Of a DNA stretch of 64,000 nt, positions 25,608 through 33,753 are shown in pieces. The position numbers were made by a program, and so were the translations under genes. How positions within the stretch are numbered: the stretch's first letter is position 1; each line of letters begins with the position of its first letter. This stretch comes from Mycolicibacterium komanii (lineage in GTDB: Bacteria > Actinomycetota > Actinomycetes > Mycobacteriales > Mycobacteriaceae). Location of the stretch: NCBI RefSeq assembly GCF_001050035.1, contig NZ_CVTA01000011.1:248001-312000 (forward strand), given 5' to 3'. A model generated the notes under the pieces. It was not told the origin of the DNA. It did not search any database and was given only the letters and a program-made list of their open reading frames with translations.

Positions 25608-26407
25608 TGCGCCGGACCGTCCGCGTCCTCGTTATCGTCACGCTCGTGGCGTCCGGTCTTCTGAGTCTTCTGTGGTCGCAGCAGCGGCGGCTGGTCTACT
25701 TTCCGTCGCCGGGCCCGGTACCGTCCGCCGCCTCGGTGGCGCCCAACGGGCAGGACGTGGTGATCGAGACCGACGACGGATTCCGGTTGAACGCCTGGTA
25801 TTTCCCCGTCGACGGCGACGGACCGGCCGTGCTGGTGTTGCCTGGCAACGGGGGAGACCGGTCGATGCGCGCGCCGCTGGCCGTTGCGCTGAACCGGATG
25901 GGCTCCTCGGCGCTGCTGGTGGACTACCGCGGATTCGGCGGCAACCCGGGCCGACCGTCGGAGGACGGCCTGGCCGCCGACGCGCGGGCCGCCCAGGCGT
26001 GGCTGGCCGCACGGGAACAGGAGATCGCCTACTTCGGCGAATCCCTCGGCGCCGCGGTCGCTATCGGGCTGGCGGTCGAGCGGCCGCCGCGTGCGCTGGT
26101 GTTGCGCTCGCCGTTCACCTCGCTGCCCGACGTCGGGGCGGTGCACTATCCGTGGCTGCCGGTGCGGTGGCTGCTGCTGGACCGTTACCCATCGCTGGAG
26201 CGCATACCGTCGGTGCGGGTGCCGCTGCTGGTGATCGCGGGGGACCGCGACGACGTCGTTCCCGAGCCGATGAGCCGGCGGCTGTTCGACGCGGCCAACG
26301 AGCCGAAGCGCTACGTACTGGTGCCCGGCGCCGGGCACAACGACCTCGAGCTGCTCGTCGGCAGGAAGATGCTCGACGCGATCTCCGGACTCCTGTCCCA
26401 GGCGTGA
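25607..26407 (+). CDS. Membrane-anchored alpha/beta hydrolase
   Basis: A 266-residue hydrolase with an N-terminal membrane anchor (VRVLVIVTLVASGLLSLLW) followed by a serine-hydrolase domain like the Bem46/YqkD group. Nucleophile motif YFGESLGAAVAIG near residue 148; the acid is probably in VIAGDRDDVVPEP and the catalytic His in VPGAGHNDLELL near the C-terminus; LPGNGGDRSM forms the oxyanion turn. It overlaps the epimerase stop by one base (TGATG). The substrate is unknown. Confidence 0.87.
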   Translation: MRRTVRVLVIVTLVASGLLSLLWSQQRRLVYFPSPGPVPSAASVAPNGQDVVIETDDGFRLNAWYFPVDGDGPAVLVLPGNGGDRSMRAPLAVALNRMGSSALLVDYRGFGGNPGRPSEDGLAADARAAQAWLAAREQEIAYFGESLGAAVAIGLAVERPPRALVLRSPFTSLPDVGAVHYPWLPVRWLLLDRYPSLERIPSVRVPLLVIAGDRDDVVPEPMSRRLFDAANEPKRYVLVPGAGHNDLELLVGRKMLDAISGLLSQA

Positions 26408-26418
26408 ATCGGCCTCGC

Positions 26419-26424
26419 CATACT
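26419..26424 (+). promoter_or_regulatory. Putative -10 element, leaderless nitronate monooxygenase gene
   Basis: CATACT ends 6 bases before the GTG at 26431, in the 23-base gap after the hydrolase gene. Confidence 0.45.
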
Positions 26425-26430
26425 GGCCGG

Positions 26431-27558
26431 GTGAAACCAGCGATTTGTGAGCAGTTCGGCATCGACTTCCCGTTGTTCGCGTTCAGCCACTGCCGCGACG
26501 TGGTGGCCGCGGTGTCCAGCGCGAGCGGCTTCGGCGTGCTGGGCGGGACGGCGTACACGCCCGAGCAGCTCGACCAGGAGCTGTCCTGGATCGACGACCA
26601 CGTCGGCGGCAAGCCGTACGGCGTCGACCTGATCGTGCCCGCCCGCTACGAGGGCAAGGGCGAGGACCTGACGATGAGCGACCTCGCGGGCCGGATCCCC
26701 GACGAATACCGCGGCTTCGTCACCGAGTTGCTGGCCGCCCACGACATCGACCTGGACGATTCGCCGCGCTTCGGCAATGCCGCGCTGTCCGGCAACACCG
26801 GCAAGGACCTGCTCGATGTGGCGATGAACCACCCGATCCGGTTGATCGCCAACGCGCTGGGCGTCCCGCCGGACTACATGATCAAGGCAGGCAAGGAGAA
26901 CGGCGTGCCGGTGGCCGCACTGGTCGGCGCCAAGGAGCACGCGGTCAAACAGGCCAAGGCCGGAGTCGACCTGATCGTCGCGCAGGGCACCGAGGCCGGC
27001 GGCCACTGCGGTGAGGTGACCACGCTGGTGCTGGTGCCCGAGGTGTTGGAGGCACTGGCCGCGATCGGCAGCGACGTCCCGGTGCTCGGCGCGGGCGGCA
27101 TCGTCACCGGCAGGCAGATGGCGGCGACGGTGGCAATGGGCGCGGCGGGCGCCTGGACGGGTTCCGTGTGGCTGACCACCGAGGAGGCCGAAACCGCGCC
27201 GTACACCAAGGAGAAGTTCCTGGCCGCGTCGTCGCGTGACACCGTCCGATCGGCGGGTCGGACCGGAAAGCCTGCGCGCCAATTGGTTTCGGACTGGACG
27301 CAGGCGTGGCTGCCGAACGAGGGCGGACAGAAGCCGTTGCCGCTTCCACTGCAGTCGATGCTCGCCGAGCCCATCGTGCGCCGGATCGACGTGCTCGCCG
27401 CCCAGGGGCATCCCGGTGCGCAGGCGCTGGCGACCTATTTCGTCGGCCAGGGCGTCGGGCTGATGAACAAGGTCAAACCGGCACGCGAGGTGGTGCGCGA
27501 GTTCATCGAGGACTACGTCGCCGCCACCGAACGCCTGAGCAACTCGCTGCCCGACTAG
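26431..27558 (+). CDS. Nitronate monooxygenase-family FMN protein
   Basis: A 375-residue TIM-barrel flavoprotein of the nitronate monooxygenase/2-nitropropane dioxygenase family. FMN/active-site landmarks are GVLGGTAYTPEQL near residue 35, IVAQGTEAGGHCGEV near residue 190 and PVLGAGGIVTGRQMAATVAMGAAG near residue 220. It oxidises nitroalkanes or related reduced toxins. GTG 26431 is chosen; the open frame extends upstream antisense-phase through the epimerase and hydrolase genes and is not coding there. Confidence 0.9.
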   Translation: MKPAICEQFGIDFPLFAFSHCRDVVAAVSSASGFGVLGGTAYTPEQLDQELSWIDDHVGGKPYGVDLIVPARYEGKGEDLTMSDLAGRIPDEYRGFVTELLAAHDIDLDDSPRFGNAALSGNTGKDLLDVAMNHPIRLIANALGVPPDYMIKAGKENGVPVAALVGAKEHAVKQAKAGVDLIVAQGTEAGGHCGEVTTLVLVPEVLEALAAIGSDVPVLGAGGIVTGRQMAATVAMGAAGAWTGSVWLTTEEAETAPYTKEKFLAASSRDTVRSAGRTGKPARQLVSDWTQAWLPNEGGQKPLPLPLQSMLAEPIVRRIDVLAAQGHPGAQALATYFVGQGVGLMNKVKPAREVVREFIEDYVAATERLSNSLPD

Positions 27559-27562
27559 TGGC

Positions 27563-27611
27563 GATTTCGGTGCACTAACCGTCGCTGGGCGATCGGCAGT
27601 GCACCGAAATC
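27563..27611. repeat. Palindromic repeat, copy 2
   Basis: Perfect 14-base arms GATTTCGGTGCACT (27563-27576) and complement (27598-27611) flank a 21-base centre that is similar to, but not identical with, the centre of copy 1. It again lies between convergent genes, 5 bases after one stop and overlapping the other gene's stop codon. Confidence 0.85.
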
Positions 27612-28059
27612 ACCGGGCGTCGTAGGTGATCCGCACCGAGATCGGGTCGCTCTCCATCGCTCGCATCGTCACGGCGGTCGCCGACTGACCGAGCCTGCTG
27701 TCGCCGAAGCTGCGGGCGCGCGCCCGCACATCGTCATCGGGCTCGAATGTCGCGATGCCCGTGCGCCATTCGTCCTTGACGCGGACGCGCACACGGGGGT
27801 TCGCATCGATGTTGATGGCCCATCCGGCGCGGCGGCCGTGCTGCGAGATCACCCACACGCCGGTGTCGTCGGCACGCCCCAGCAGTGGCACGCGCCGCGG
27901 TTGGCCGCTCTTGCGGCCGATCGTCTCCAGTTCGACCACGTTGGCCGTCCGGATGCCCACGCGGTCGAGCGCGGCGAGCACCGGGTTCATCAGGACGCGA
28001 CCCAGTTGCCGCTCGAACTTGAACTTGCGCACCGCCCTGTCGACGCTTCTCGTCGCCAT
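27610..28059 (-). CDS. Nitroreductase/deazaflavin-dependent split-barrel family protein
   Basis: A 149-residue DUF385-family protein. The motif VELETIGRKSGQPRRVPLLGR lies near residues 42-62 and GWAINIDANPRVRVRVKDEW near residue 80, matching the F420-type split barrel of DDN relatives. A strong GAGGAGG ribosome-binding site precedes the ATG at 28059, so this gene has a real leader. A perfect 16-base palindrome lies 38 bases upstream of the start, indicating repression by a TetR-type protein encoded elsewhere. Confidence 0.83.
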   Translation of the reverse strand: MATRSVDRAVRKFKFERQLGRVLMNPVLAALDRVGIRTANVVELETIGRKSGQPRRVPLLGRADDTGVWVISQHGRRAGWAINIDANPRVRVRVKDEWRTGIATFEPDDDVRARARSFGDSRLGQSATAVTMRAMESDPISVRITYDAR

Positions 28060-28096
28060 CGCAACCTCCTCTTTCGGTTCCGGTTGACGACGATAG

Positions 28097-28112
28097 TTGA
28101 GTGATCACTCAA
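28097..28112. promoter_or_regulatory. Perfect 16-base palindrome, TetR-type operator candidate
   Basis: TTGAGTGATCACTCAA lies 38-53 bases upstream of the minus-strand start at 28059, in an AT-richer promoter region with TTGACT (minus strand) just upstream. Perfect symmetry and location are typical for TetR-family operators; no TetR gene is adjacent. The rest of 28060-28202 shows nothing further. Confidence 0.6.
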
Positions 28113-28202
28113 AAACAACAGTCAAGCGGCTATCGGGAAGCCGGACTCGTGAAAAGCGCTGGTCAACGACCCAGATTTCGGCGATGCGACGAGGGGGCGG
28201 CG

Positions 28203-29225
28203 TCAGCCGGTCGCCAGCGGCAGGCGCACCTCGAAGCGGGCCCCGCTGCCCAGGTTGTGCGCCGACAAGCTGCCGCGATGGGCCTGCACCAGGCCCGCGG
28301 CGATCGCCAACCCGAGCCCCGATCCGCTGGGAAGCGACGAGTCCTCGCGCGGCACGCGATCATTCGACCCGCGGTAGGCGACGTCGAACACCCGCGGCAG
28401 ATCGGCTTCGTCGATGCCGACGCCGGTGTCGTCGACGCGCGCCCACGCGCCGTTCTCGTCCGACCCCAGCGACAGCGACACCCGGCCGCCCTGCGGGGTG
28501 TGTGCGATCGCGTTGGCCACCAGATTCGACAGCACCCGCACCAGCGCGCGGTCGCTGCCCAACACCCGGACCGGCGTCTCCGGCAGGTCGGCCGTCAGCG
28601 TCACTCCTGCACGCTCGGCCGCGATTCGGTGCGCGGTCAGCACGTCGTCGACGACCTCGTCGAGCGCCACCTTGTCGAACACCGGTTGCACGGCGCCCGC
28701 GTTGATCTTCGACATCTCGAACAGGTCGTCGACCATCTCGGACAGCCGGATCGATTCCTGCTCAATGGTTTTGGCGTGCACGCGGACCTCGGAGTCGGGA
28801 ACCACGCCGTCGGCGATGGCCTCGGACACCGCCCGTATCCCCGCCAGCGGGGTCCGCAAGTCGTGGCTGACGAATGCGACCAGCCTGCGACGGGACTGCT
28901 CGGCGGCGCGTTCGGACTCGCGGATCTCCTGCTCCCACACCGTGCGTCGGGCCTGATAGCGCGCCAGCATCACCGCGGCGGGGATCGTCACTACCGACAC
29001 GATCACCAGGACGATCGCGGTCTTCTCGAAGGTCTCGGTGATCATGAATCGGCTGGCGCCGAGCACACCGGTGAACGTCGCCAGCACCGGGATCAGCACC
29101 AGCGCGACCATGCTCACCGCCAGCGACCACGACCGGGCGAGGCGGATGACGAGTGCACCGGCGAGCACCACCGGGACCGAGCACGCCAGCGCCAACCCGA
29201 TGATCTCCCACAGGTCGGCGGGCAC
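28203..29225 (-). CDS. Sensor histidine kinase
   Basis: A 340-residue membrane kinase. Three or so N-terminal hydrophobic segments (residues 7-30, 36-57, 68-88) with very short loops suggest sensing within or at the membrane. The H-box [16 protein letters not shown] has the phospho-accepting His at residue 121; N-box [14 protein letters not shown]1 DDTGVGI and G2 GSGLGLAI follow. GTG 29225 is chosen because it overlaps the response-regulator stop (TAGTG); an ATG at 29285 would extend into that gene by 20 residues. Signal unknown. Confidence 0.92.
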   Translation of the reverse strand: MPADLWEIIGLALACSVPVVLAGALVIRLARSWSLAVSMVALVLIPVLATFTGVLGASRFMITETFEKTAIVLVIVSVVTIPAAVMLARYQARRTVWEQEIRESERAAEQSRRRLVAFVSHDLRTPLAGIRAVSEAIADGVVPDSEVRVHAKTIEQESIRLSEMVDDLFEMSKINAGAVQPVFDKVALDEVVDDVLTAHRIAAERAGVTLTADLPETPVRVLGSDRALVRVLSNLVANAIAHTPQGGRVSLSLGSDENGAWARVDDTGVGIDEADLPRVFDVAYRGSNDRVPREDSSLPSGSGLGLAIAAGLVQAHRGSLSAHNLGSGARFEVRLPLATG

Positions 29226-29926
29226 TAGGCGCTCTGGCCTTCCGGCGAACGCACCTCGCTGCTCCATAGGTAGCCGCGGCCCCACACCGTCTGCACGCGG
29301 TGTTGCTCACCGAGCTTGGACCGCAACCGCTTGACGTGCACCGTCACCGTCGACAGATCGCCGAAGTCCCAGTGCCACACCTGCTTGAGCAGTTCCTCGC
29401 GGCTGAACACGACGTCGGTGTGGGTGAGGAAGAACAGCAGCAGGTCGAACTCCCGGTTGGTCAGCGACACCGGCGAGCCGTCGACGGTCACGGTGCGCGC
29501 CGCCGTCGACACGGTCAGCCCGCCGACGGTGATGTCCAGCGCCCTCCTGCCGGTCGGCGCGGGTGCGCGCCGCAGCACCGATCGCACCCGCAGCGCGAGT
29601 TCACGCGGGCTGAAGGGTTTGGTCAGATAGTCGTCGGCGCCCGCCTCCAGGCCCGCGATCCGGTCGTCCTCCTCGCCGAGCGCCGTCAACAGGATCACCG
29701 GCATCGCGTATCCGCCGCGCTGGCGCAGATTGCGGCACAGCGTCAGCCCGTCCGGGCCGGGCATCATCACGTCGAGCACCGCGACGTCGATCTGTTGCGA
29801 GCCGAGCAACCGCAGCGCCTCGGCCCCGTCGTGCGCGATCGCCACGTCGAGCCCGTCGCGTTCGAGGTAGCGACGCACGACGTCGCGCACGACGCTGTCG
29901 TCGTCGGCGATCAATACGCGCGTCAC
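29225..29926 (-). CDS. OmpR-family response regulator
   Basis: A 233-residue regulator: receiver domain with acidic pocket DDD (residues 8-10), phospho-acceptor Asp52 in [10 protein letters not shown] and Lys in [11 protein letters not shown] near 102, then a winged-helix DNA-binding domain with [15 protein letters not shown] and [13 protein letters not shown]. It is coupled to the histidine kinase gene by a one-base overlap. A TACGCT hexamer (29935-29940, complement) lies 8 bases upstream of the GTG, so the transcript may be leaderless. Confidence 0.94.
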   Translation of the reverse strand: MTRVLIADDDSVVRDVVRRYLERDGLDVAIAHDGAEALRLLGSQQIDVAVLDVMMPGPDGLTLCRNLRQRGGYAMPVILLTALGEEDDRIAGLEAGADDYLTKPFSPRELALRVRSVLRRAPAPTGRRALDITVGGLTVSTAARTVTVDGSPVSLTNREFDLLLFFLTHTDVVFSREELLKQVWHWDFGDLSTVTVHVKRLRSKLGEQHRVQTVWGRGYLWSSEVRSPEGQSA

Positions 29927-30016
29927 AATTTTCGAGCGTAGCCCTGTGCGGTCACTACCTGCGCCGATGTCACGGATTCGTCATCGATGGACTGGTCGGT
30001 GCGCCGGCGGGCTGGT

Positions 30017-30022
30017 TAGCCT
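30017..30022 (+). promoter_or_regulatory. Putative -10 element, leaderless glycosyltransferase gene
   Basis: TAGCCT ends 7 bases before the ATG at 30030. The 103-base gap to the divergent response regulator shows no other clear signal. Confidence 0.45.
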
Positions 30023-30029
30023 CGAACCC

Positions 30030-30686
30030 ATGCCCGACTGTCCGGTGACCGTGGTGCTGCCGTGTCTCAACGAGGCGCAATCACTGCCCGGCGTGCTGGC
30101 GGCCATTCCGGACGGATACCGGCCGCTGGTGGTCGACAACAACAGCACCGACGGCACCGCCGAGGTCGCCCGCGAGCACGGCGCGCAGGTGGTCGCCGAG
30201 GAGCGCGCCGGTTACGGCGCCGCGGTGCATGCCGGCGTGGTGGCGGCGACGACGCCCGTCGTGGCGGTCCTGGACGCCGACGGCTCACTGGACCCGGGTG
30301 ACCTCCCGGCCCTGGTCGACGAGCTCCACCGCGGGGCCGACATGGTGATCGGGCGGCGCAGGCCCGTGCCGGGTCTGAAGTGGCCGTGGCACGCCCGCCT
30401 CGGCACCGCGGCGGTGTGCTGGCGGTTGCGGCGCCGCCACGGCCTTGCGGTGCACGACATCGCCCCGATGCGGGTCACCCGCCGCGAGGCGCTGCTCGAC
30501 CTCGGCGTCACCGACCGCCGCTCGGGGTATCCGCTCGAACTGCTGGTCCGGGCGGCCGCCGCCGGGTGGCGCGTCGTCGAGCGCGACGTCGACTACCGGG
30601 CGCGCACCGGCGGCAAGTCCAAGGTCAGCGGGTCGGTGCGCGGTAGCGCGGTGGCGGCCTTCGACTTCTGGCGGGTGATCTCGTGA
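30030..30686 (+). CDS. Glycosyltransferase family 2 (dolichyl-phosphate sugar synthase-like)
   Basis: A 218-residue GT-A glycosyltransferase equivalent to Rv0539. VVLPCLNEAQSLPGVLAAIP opens the fold, VVDNNSTDGTAEVAREHGA binds nucleotide, and the metal-binding DxD-like site is VVAVLDADGSLDPGDL near residue 85. The C-terminal YRARTGGKSKVSGSVRG matches polyprenyl-phosphate sugar synthases. No membrane helix follows, so it is a peripheral enzyme. ATG 30030 is chosen over ATG 29946 by the -10 spacing and homology. It starts a three-gene operon. Confidence 0.9.
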   Translation: MPDCPVTVVLPCLNEAQSLPGVLAAIPDGYRPLVVDNNSTDGTAEVAREHGAQVVAEERAGYGAAVHAGVVAATTPVVAVLDADGSLDPGDLPALVDELHRGADMVIGRRRPVPGLKWPWHARLGTAAVCWRLRRRHGLAVHDIAPMRVTRREALLDLGVTDRRSGYPLELLVRAAAAGWRVVERDVDYRARTGGKSKVSGSVRGSAVAAFDFWRVIS

Positions 30687-31345
30687 CGGCGCTCGGAGTG
30701 ACGGTGCTGGTGGTGGCCAAGGCGCCGGTGCCAGGGCTGGCGAAGACGCGGCTCGCGGCATCGATCGGCGACGAAGCCGCGGCCGACCTGGCCGCCGCGG
30801 CACTGCTCGACACCCTCGACGCCGTCGCCTCGGCACCCGTCGAGCGCAGGGTGGTCGCGATGACGGGCGATCTGGGCCGGGCGAGCCGCAGCGCCGAGAT
30901 TCAGCGCCGCCTGGGCGAATTCACAGTCATCCCTCAGCGCGGCGGCGACTTCGCCGACCGCCTGGCCAATGCGCACGCCGACGCCTACACCGGCGACCCC
31001 GTCCTGCAGATCGGCATGGACACCCCGCAGGTGACCGCCAACCTGCTCACCGCGTGCAGCCGAACACTCGTCGAAAGCGATGCGGTTCTCGGGCCCGCCG
31101 CCGACGGCGGGTGGTGGGTGCTGGGCGTCTCGCGGCCGTCCCTGGCCGAATGCCTGCGCGCGGTGCCGATGTCGCGGTCCGACACCGGCGCACTGACCCT
31201 GGCGGCGTTGCGCGGCAACGGTATTCGCGTCGACATCGTTGAGCGGCTCGCTGACTTCGACACCGTCGACGACGTCGATGGAGTTCGCGGGAGCTGCGCA
31301 CCCGAGAGCCGGTTCGCCGTGGCGGCCGAGGCGGTGCTCGCCTGA
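30683..31345 (+). CDS. DUF2064 (TIGR04282-type) nucleotidyl/glycosyltransferase-like protein
   Basis: A 220-residue protein equivalent to Rv0540. The N-terminus VLVVAKAPVPGLAKTRLAASIG is the DUF2064 signature resembling nucleotidyltransferases, with QIGMDTPQVTANLL and LGPAADGGWWVLGV later. Members often sit beside GT2 genes in glycolipid or arsenosugar-like clusters. GTG 30683 overlaps the GT2 stop (GTGA), and its TGA overlaps the methyltransferase ATG by one base. Confidence 0.88.
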   Translation: MTALGVTVLVVAKAPVPGLAKTRLAASIGDEAAADLAAAALLDTLDAVASAPVERRVVAMTGDLGRASRSAEIQRRLGEFTVIPQRGGDFADRLANAHADAYTGDPVLQIGMDTPQVTANLLTACSRTLVESDAVLGPAADGGWWVLGVSRPSLAECLRAVPMSRSDTGALTLAALRGNGIRVDIVERLADFDTVDDVDGVRGSCAPESRFAVAAEAVLA

Positions 31346-31974
31346 TGCTCGGCAACCTCTACGACTGTGCCCTCGACGGTGAACGCTGCTGGATCCGAAG
31401 CGACGACGGTGAGGTGCAGGCTCTTCCCGTGCACCGCTGGATCGGTGGCGCACACGCCGATTGCCGATTCGACCGCGCCGTTGTCGAGCTGTGCGACGGG
31501 CCGACGATCGACTTGGGTTGCGGCCCCGGGCGGTTGGTGATCGAGCTGATCCGCCGCGGTGTGCCTGCACTCGGGGTCGACCAGTCGGCCACCGCGGTCG
31601 GGCTCGCGCGTCGCAACGGCGCACCGGTGCTGCGCCGCGACGTGTTCGGCCAACTACCGGCCACCGGGCGATGGCAGACCGTGCTGCTGGCCGACGGGAA
31701 CGTGGGGTTGGGCGGGGACCCGTTCCGGATGCTGCACAGGGCCGCCGAGCTGCTGCGCCACGGCGGTCGGTGCGTCGCCGAATTCGAGGCGCTCACACAC
31801 GGAATACACAACAAGTGGGTGCGGCTCGAGTCGACGCGCACGGTGGGGCCGTGGTTTCCGTGGGCGTCGGTGGGCATCGATTGCGCAGCCGAAGTAGCCG
31901 AGCACGCGGGGATGGCGCTGGACCGGGTCCATCCGATCGGCGACCGCGTGATCGCCAGCCTGACGCTGGCTTAG
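31345..31974 (+). CDS. SAM-dependent methyltransferase
   Basis: A 209-residue class I methyltransferase: motif I TIDLGCGPGRLVIELIRRG near residue 52, acidic motif II in ALGVDQSATAVGLARR, then VLLADGNVGLGGDPFRMLHRAAELLRHGGRCVAEFE. It is translationally coupled to the GT2 and DUF2064 genes, so it may methylate their glycoside product. Its stop overlaps the convergent membrane gene by 4 bases. The substrate is unknown. Confidence 0.85.
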   Translation: MLGNLYDCALDGERCWIRSDDGEVQALPVHRWIGGAHADCRFDRAVVELCDGPTIDLGCGPGRLVIELIRRGVPALGVDQSATAVGLARRNGAPVLRRDVFGQLPATGRWQTVLLADGNVGLGGDPFRMLHRAAELLRHGGRCVAEFEALTHGIHNKWVRLESTRTVGPWFPWASVGIDCAAEVAEHAGMALDRVHPIGDRVIASLTLA

Positions 31975-32447
31975 CTCCTGGTCGTCGCCAATCGCGCGGC
32001 ATAGACGATCGCACTGATGCCGAACATCGCGGCCGTCAGCAACAGCCACCTGCCCAGGAACGGTTCCTGGGTTTGGCCGGTCGCAGCCAGCACGGTCGGC
32101 GCGCCCTGCTTGATGATGCCGGGCAGGAACAACAGCAGCGTCAGCGCCGAGCCGAGCGCGGGCACCCGCAGGTAGTTCACCAGCGGGACGCGAAGCCGAG
32201 GAATTCGGCTGCCGCGCAGCAGGATCCGATCGACCAGCGCGTAGAGCGGGAACAGCACGAGGTCATGCGCGATGATCGCCGCGGCGAACCACACCAGGAT
32301 CGACTGCCACCAGACCCGCGTGTTCCACAGAGCGGCAGGCGTCAGCGTGGCCGCCACGTACCCGAACAACGCGAACCCCGCCACCAGCGTCAGCAGGTGC
32401 AACGGATGTGACCCGTAAACCGCGCGGAACCGACGCATGTCAGTCAT
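31971..32447 (-). CDS. Membrane protein paired with the molybdoprotein
   Basis: A 158-residue protein with four hydrophobic segments (LHLLTLVAGFALFGYVAATL, WQSILVWFAAAIIAHDLVLFPLYAL, LRVPALGSALTLLLFLPGII, WLLLTAAMFGISAIVYAARL). ATG 32447 is chosen; it overlaps the molybdoprotein stop by 8 bases (ATGACTGA). It has His residues near membrane faces but no clear heme signature. Its coupling implies it is an accessory or redox partner subunit, which is inference. Confidence 0.75.
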   Translation of the reverse strand: MTDMRRFRAVYGSHPLHLLTLVAGFALFGYVAATLTPAALWNTRVWWQSILVWFAAAIIAHDLVLFPLYALVDRILLRGSRIPRLRVPLVNYLRVPALGSALTLLLFLPGIIKQGAPTVLAATGQTQEPFLGRWLLLTAAMFGISAIVYAARLATTRS

Positions 32448-33729
32448 CCGTCCGGAAGTCGATCGAGCCCACCCACTTGGTGTTGTGCACACCCGGAAGC
32501 GCCGGGACGATGATCCGGGCCGGAAACCCGTGATCGGGTGACAGGTCGACACCGTTGACCCTCAACGCCAGCAGCGCGTCGGGGTGTAACACCTGATTGC
32601 GTTGCAGGCTCGCGCGATTGAAGGCACCACGTCGTTCCACCGACCGGACGAACGCCGACGTCGGCGAGGGCACACCGGCCAACCGCGCCAGGTCCCGCAG
32701 CGGGACGCCGGTCCACGTCTCGGTCGTCGACCAACCCTCGACGCAGGCGATCGGCAGGCGGACGGTGTGCTGAGGCATGGCGGTCAGGGCGGCCCGGTCG
32801 AGCACCGCCGGCGACGGCCCTCCGGTCAGGGTGAGCCGCCAGCGGTCGCCGGTGCTCTCCGGCGTGATGCGCGCGGCCGCGGCGGTCCTGTTGACCTGGA
32901 AGCCGTTCGGGCCGTCGCCGCGGGTGCGTCCGCGGGGCAACAGCAGTGCGGCATGCCTGGTCCATCCGCCGATCGTCTGCCCGGCCGTGAGCGCGGCCAC
33001 CAACGCCGCTCCACCACCGACCAGCGCGAGCGCGCCGCGGCGGCTGATCGTCGCCGCATCAGGGTCGGCCGGTGACAACCCTTCGGGCTCATACGGATCC
33101 GCGACGGTGTCCTCACGGGACGTGCGCAGCACCGCACGCATCGATCGTGACCGCAATCCCTCCCGCAGCCGCGGAAGCTTGATCGCGACGTGCATGACGA
33201 ACCCGGCGATGAACACCCAGGCGCCGAAGTAGTGGGCGGTGTAGAAGCTGAAGCCGAAGATGTAGTCGTACTGGATGTTCAGCACGCCGGTGATGGTCTC
33301 GAACAGCACGCCGCCGACCAGCATCAGCAACGAAACCCGTTCGAGCAGTTGGGCAACCGAGCGTACCGGGGGCGATGCGAAGAGCCGGGGGATCACCGAC
33401 CACAGCTTCGCGAGCACCACCGGAACCAGCACCAGCCCCAGCCCGACGTGCAGTCCCTGGGTCAGCCGGTACAGCCACGACGGATTCGCGGGCCAGTCGA
33501 AGGTCGGGAGCTTGAGCCAGCCCACGTCGCCCGGAATGGCCTGCCCGAACTGTGGGCCGTAGGCGGTGTAGGACAGCAGCCCGGTCAGGATGACCACCGG
33601 CAGCCCGACCAGCAGCACCGAGCCGAACACCGACGTCAGCCACAAGCCGCGCAGCGGACTACGCCAACGGACGAGCTGCCGCGGCCGGTTGCCGGGTTCC
33701 ATGTGTCCAGGGTCCAGTTCCACACCCAT
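32440..33729 (-). CDS. Membrane-anchored molybdopterin oxidoreductase (cytochrome b-like plus sulfite-oxidase fold)
   Basis: A 429-residue two-part protein. Residues 25-200 hold four membrane helices with His residues (LHVGLGLVLVPVVLAK, FYTAHYFGAWVFIAGFVMHVAIK), like cytochrome b561-type domains. At about residue 228 a twin-arginine segment SRRGALALVGGGAALVAALTAG precedes the fifth helix; the remaining 180 residues are a sulfite-oxidase-type Moco domain with the molybdenum-ligand Cys in LPIACVEGWSTTETW. Such actinobacterial proteins are known to insert by combined Sec and Tat routes. The substrate is unknown. Confidence 0.85.
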   Translation of the reverse strand: MGVELDPGHMEPGNRPRQLVRWRSPLRGLWLTSVFGSVLLVGLPVVILTGLLSYTAYGPQFGQAIPGDVGWLKLPTFDWPANPSWLYRLTQGLHVGLGLVLVPVVLAKLWSVIPRLFASPPVRSVAQLLERVSLLMLVGGVLFETITGVLNIQYDYIFGFSFYTAHYFGAWVFIAGFVMHVAIKLPRLREGLRSRSMRAVLRTSREDTVADPYEPEGLSPADPDAATISRRGALALVGGGAALVAALTAGQTIGGWTRHAALLLPRGRTRGDGPNGFQVNRTAAAARITPESTGDRWRLTLTGGPSPAVLDRAALTAMPQHTVRLPIACVEGWSTTETWTGVPLRDLARLAGVPSPTSAFVRSVERRGAFNRASLQRNQVLHPDALLALRVNGVDLSPDHGFPARIIVPALPGVHNTKWVGSIDFRTDD

Positions 33730-33753
33730 GGGTGTGCGTTTGACCCACGACCG

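Noticed and set aside
25042..26430. Apparent 838-residue fusion reading into the nitronate monooxygenase
   Set aside because: The upstream part is out of phase with the epimerase and hydrolase genes and is Arg/Ser-rich; only the part from 26431 matches the family.
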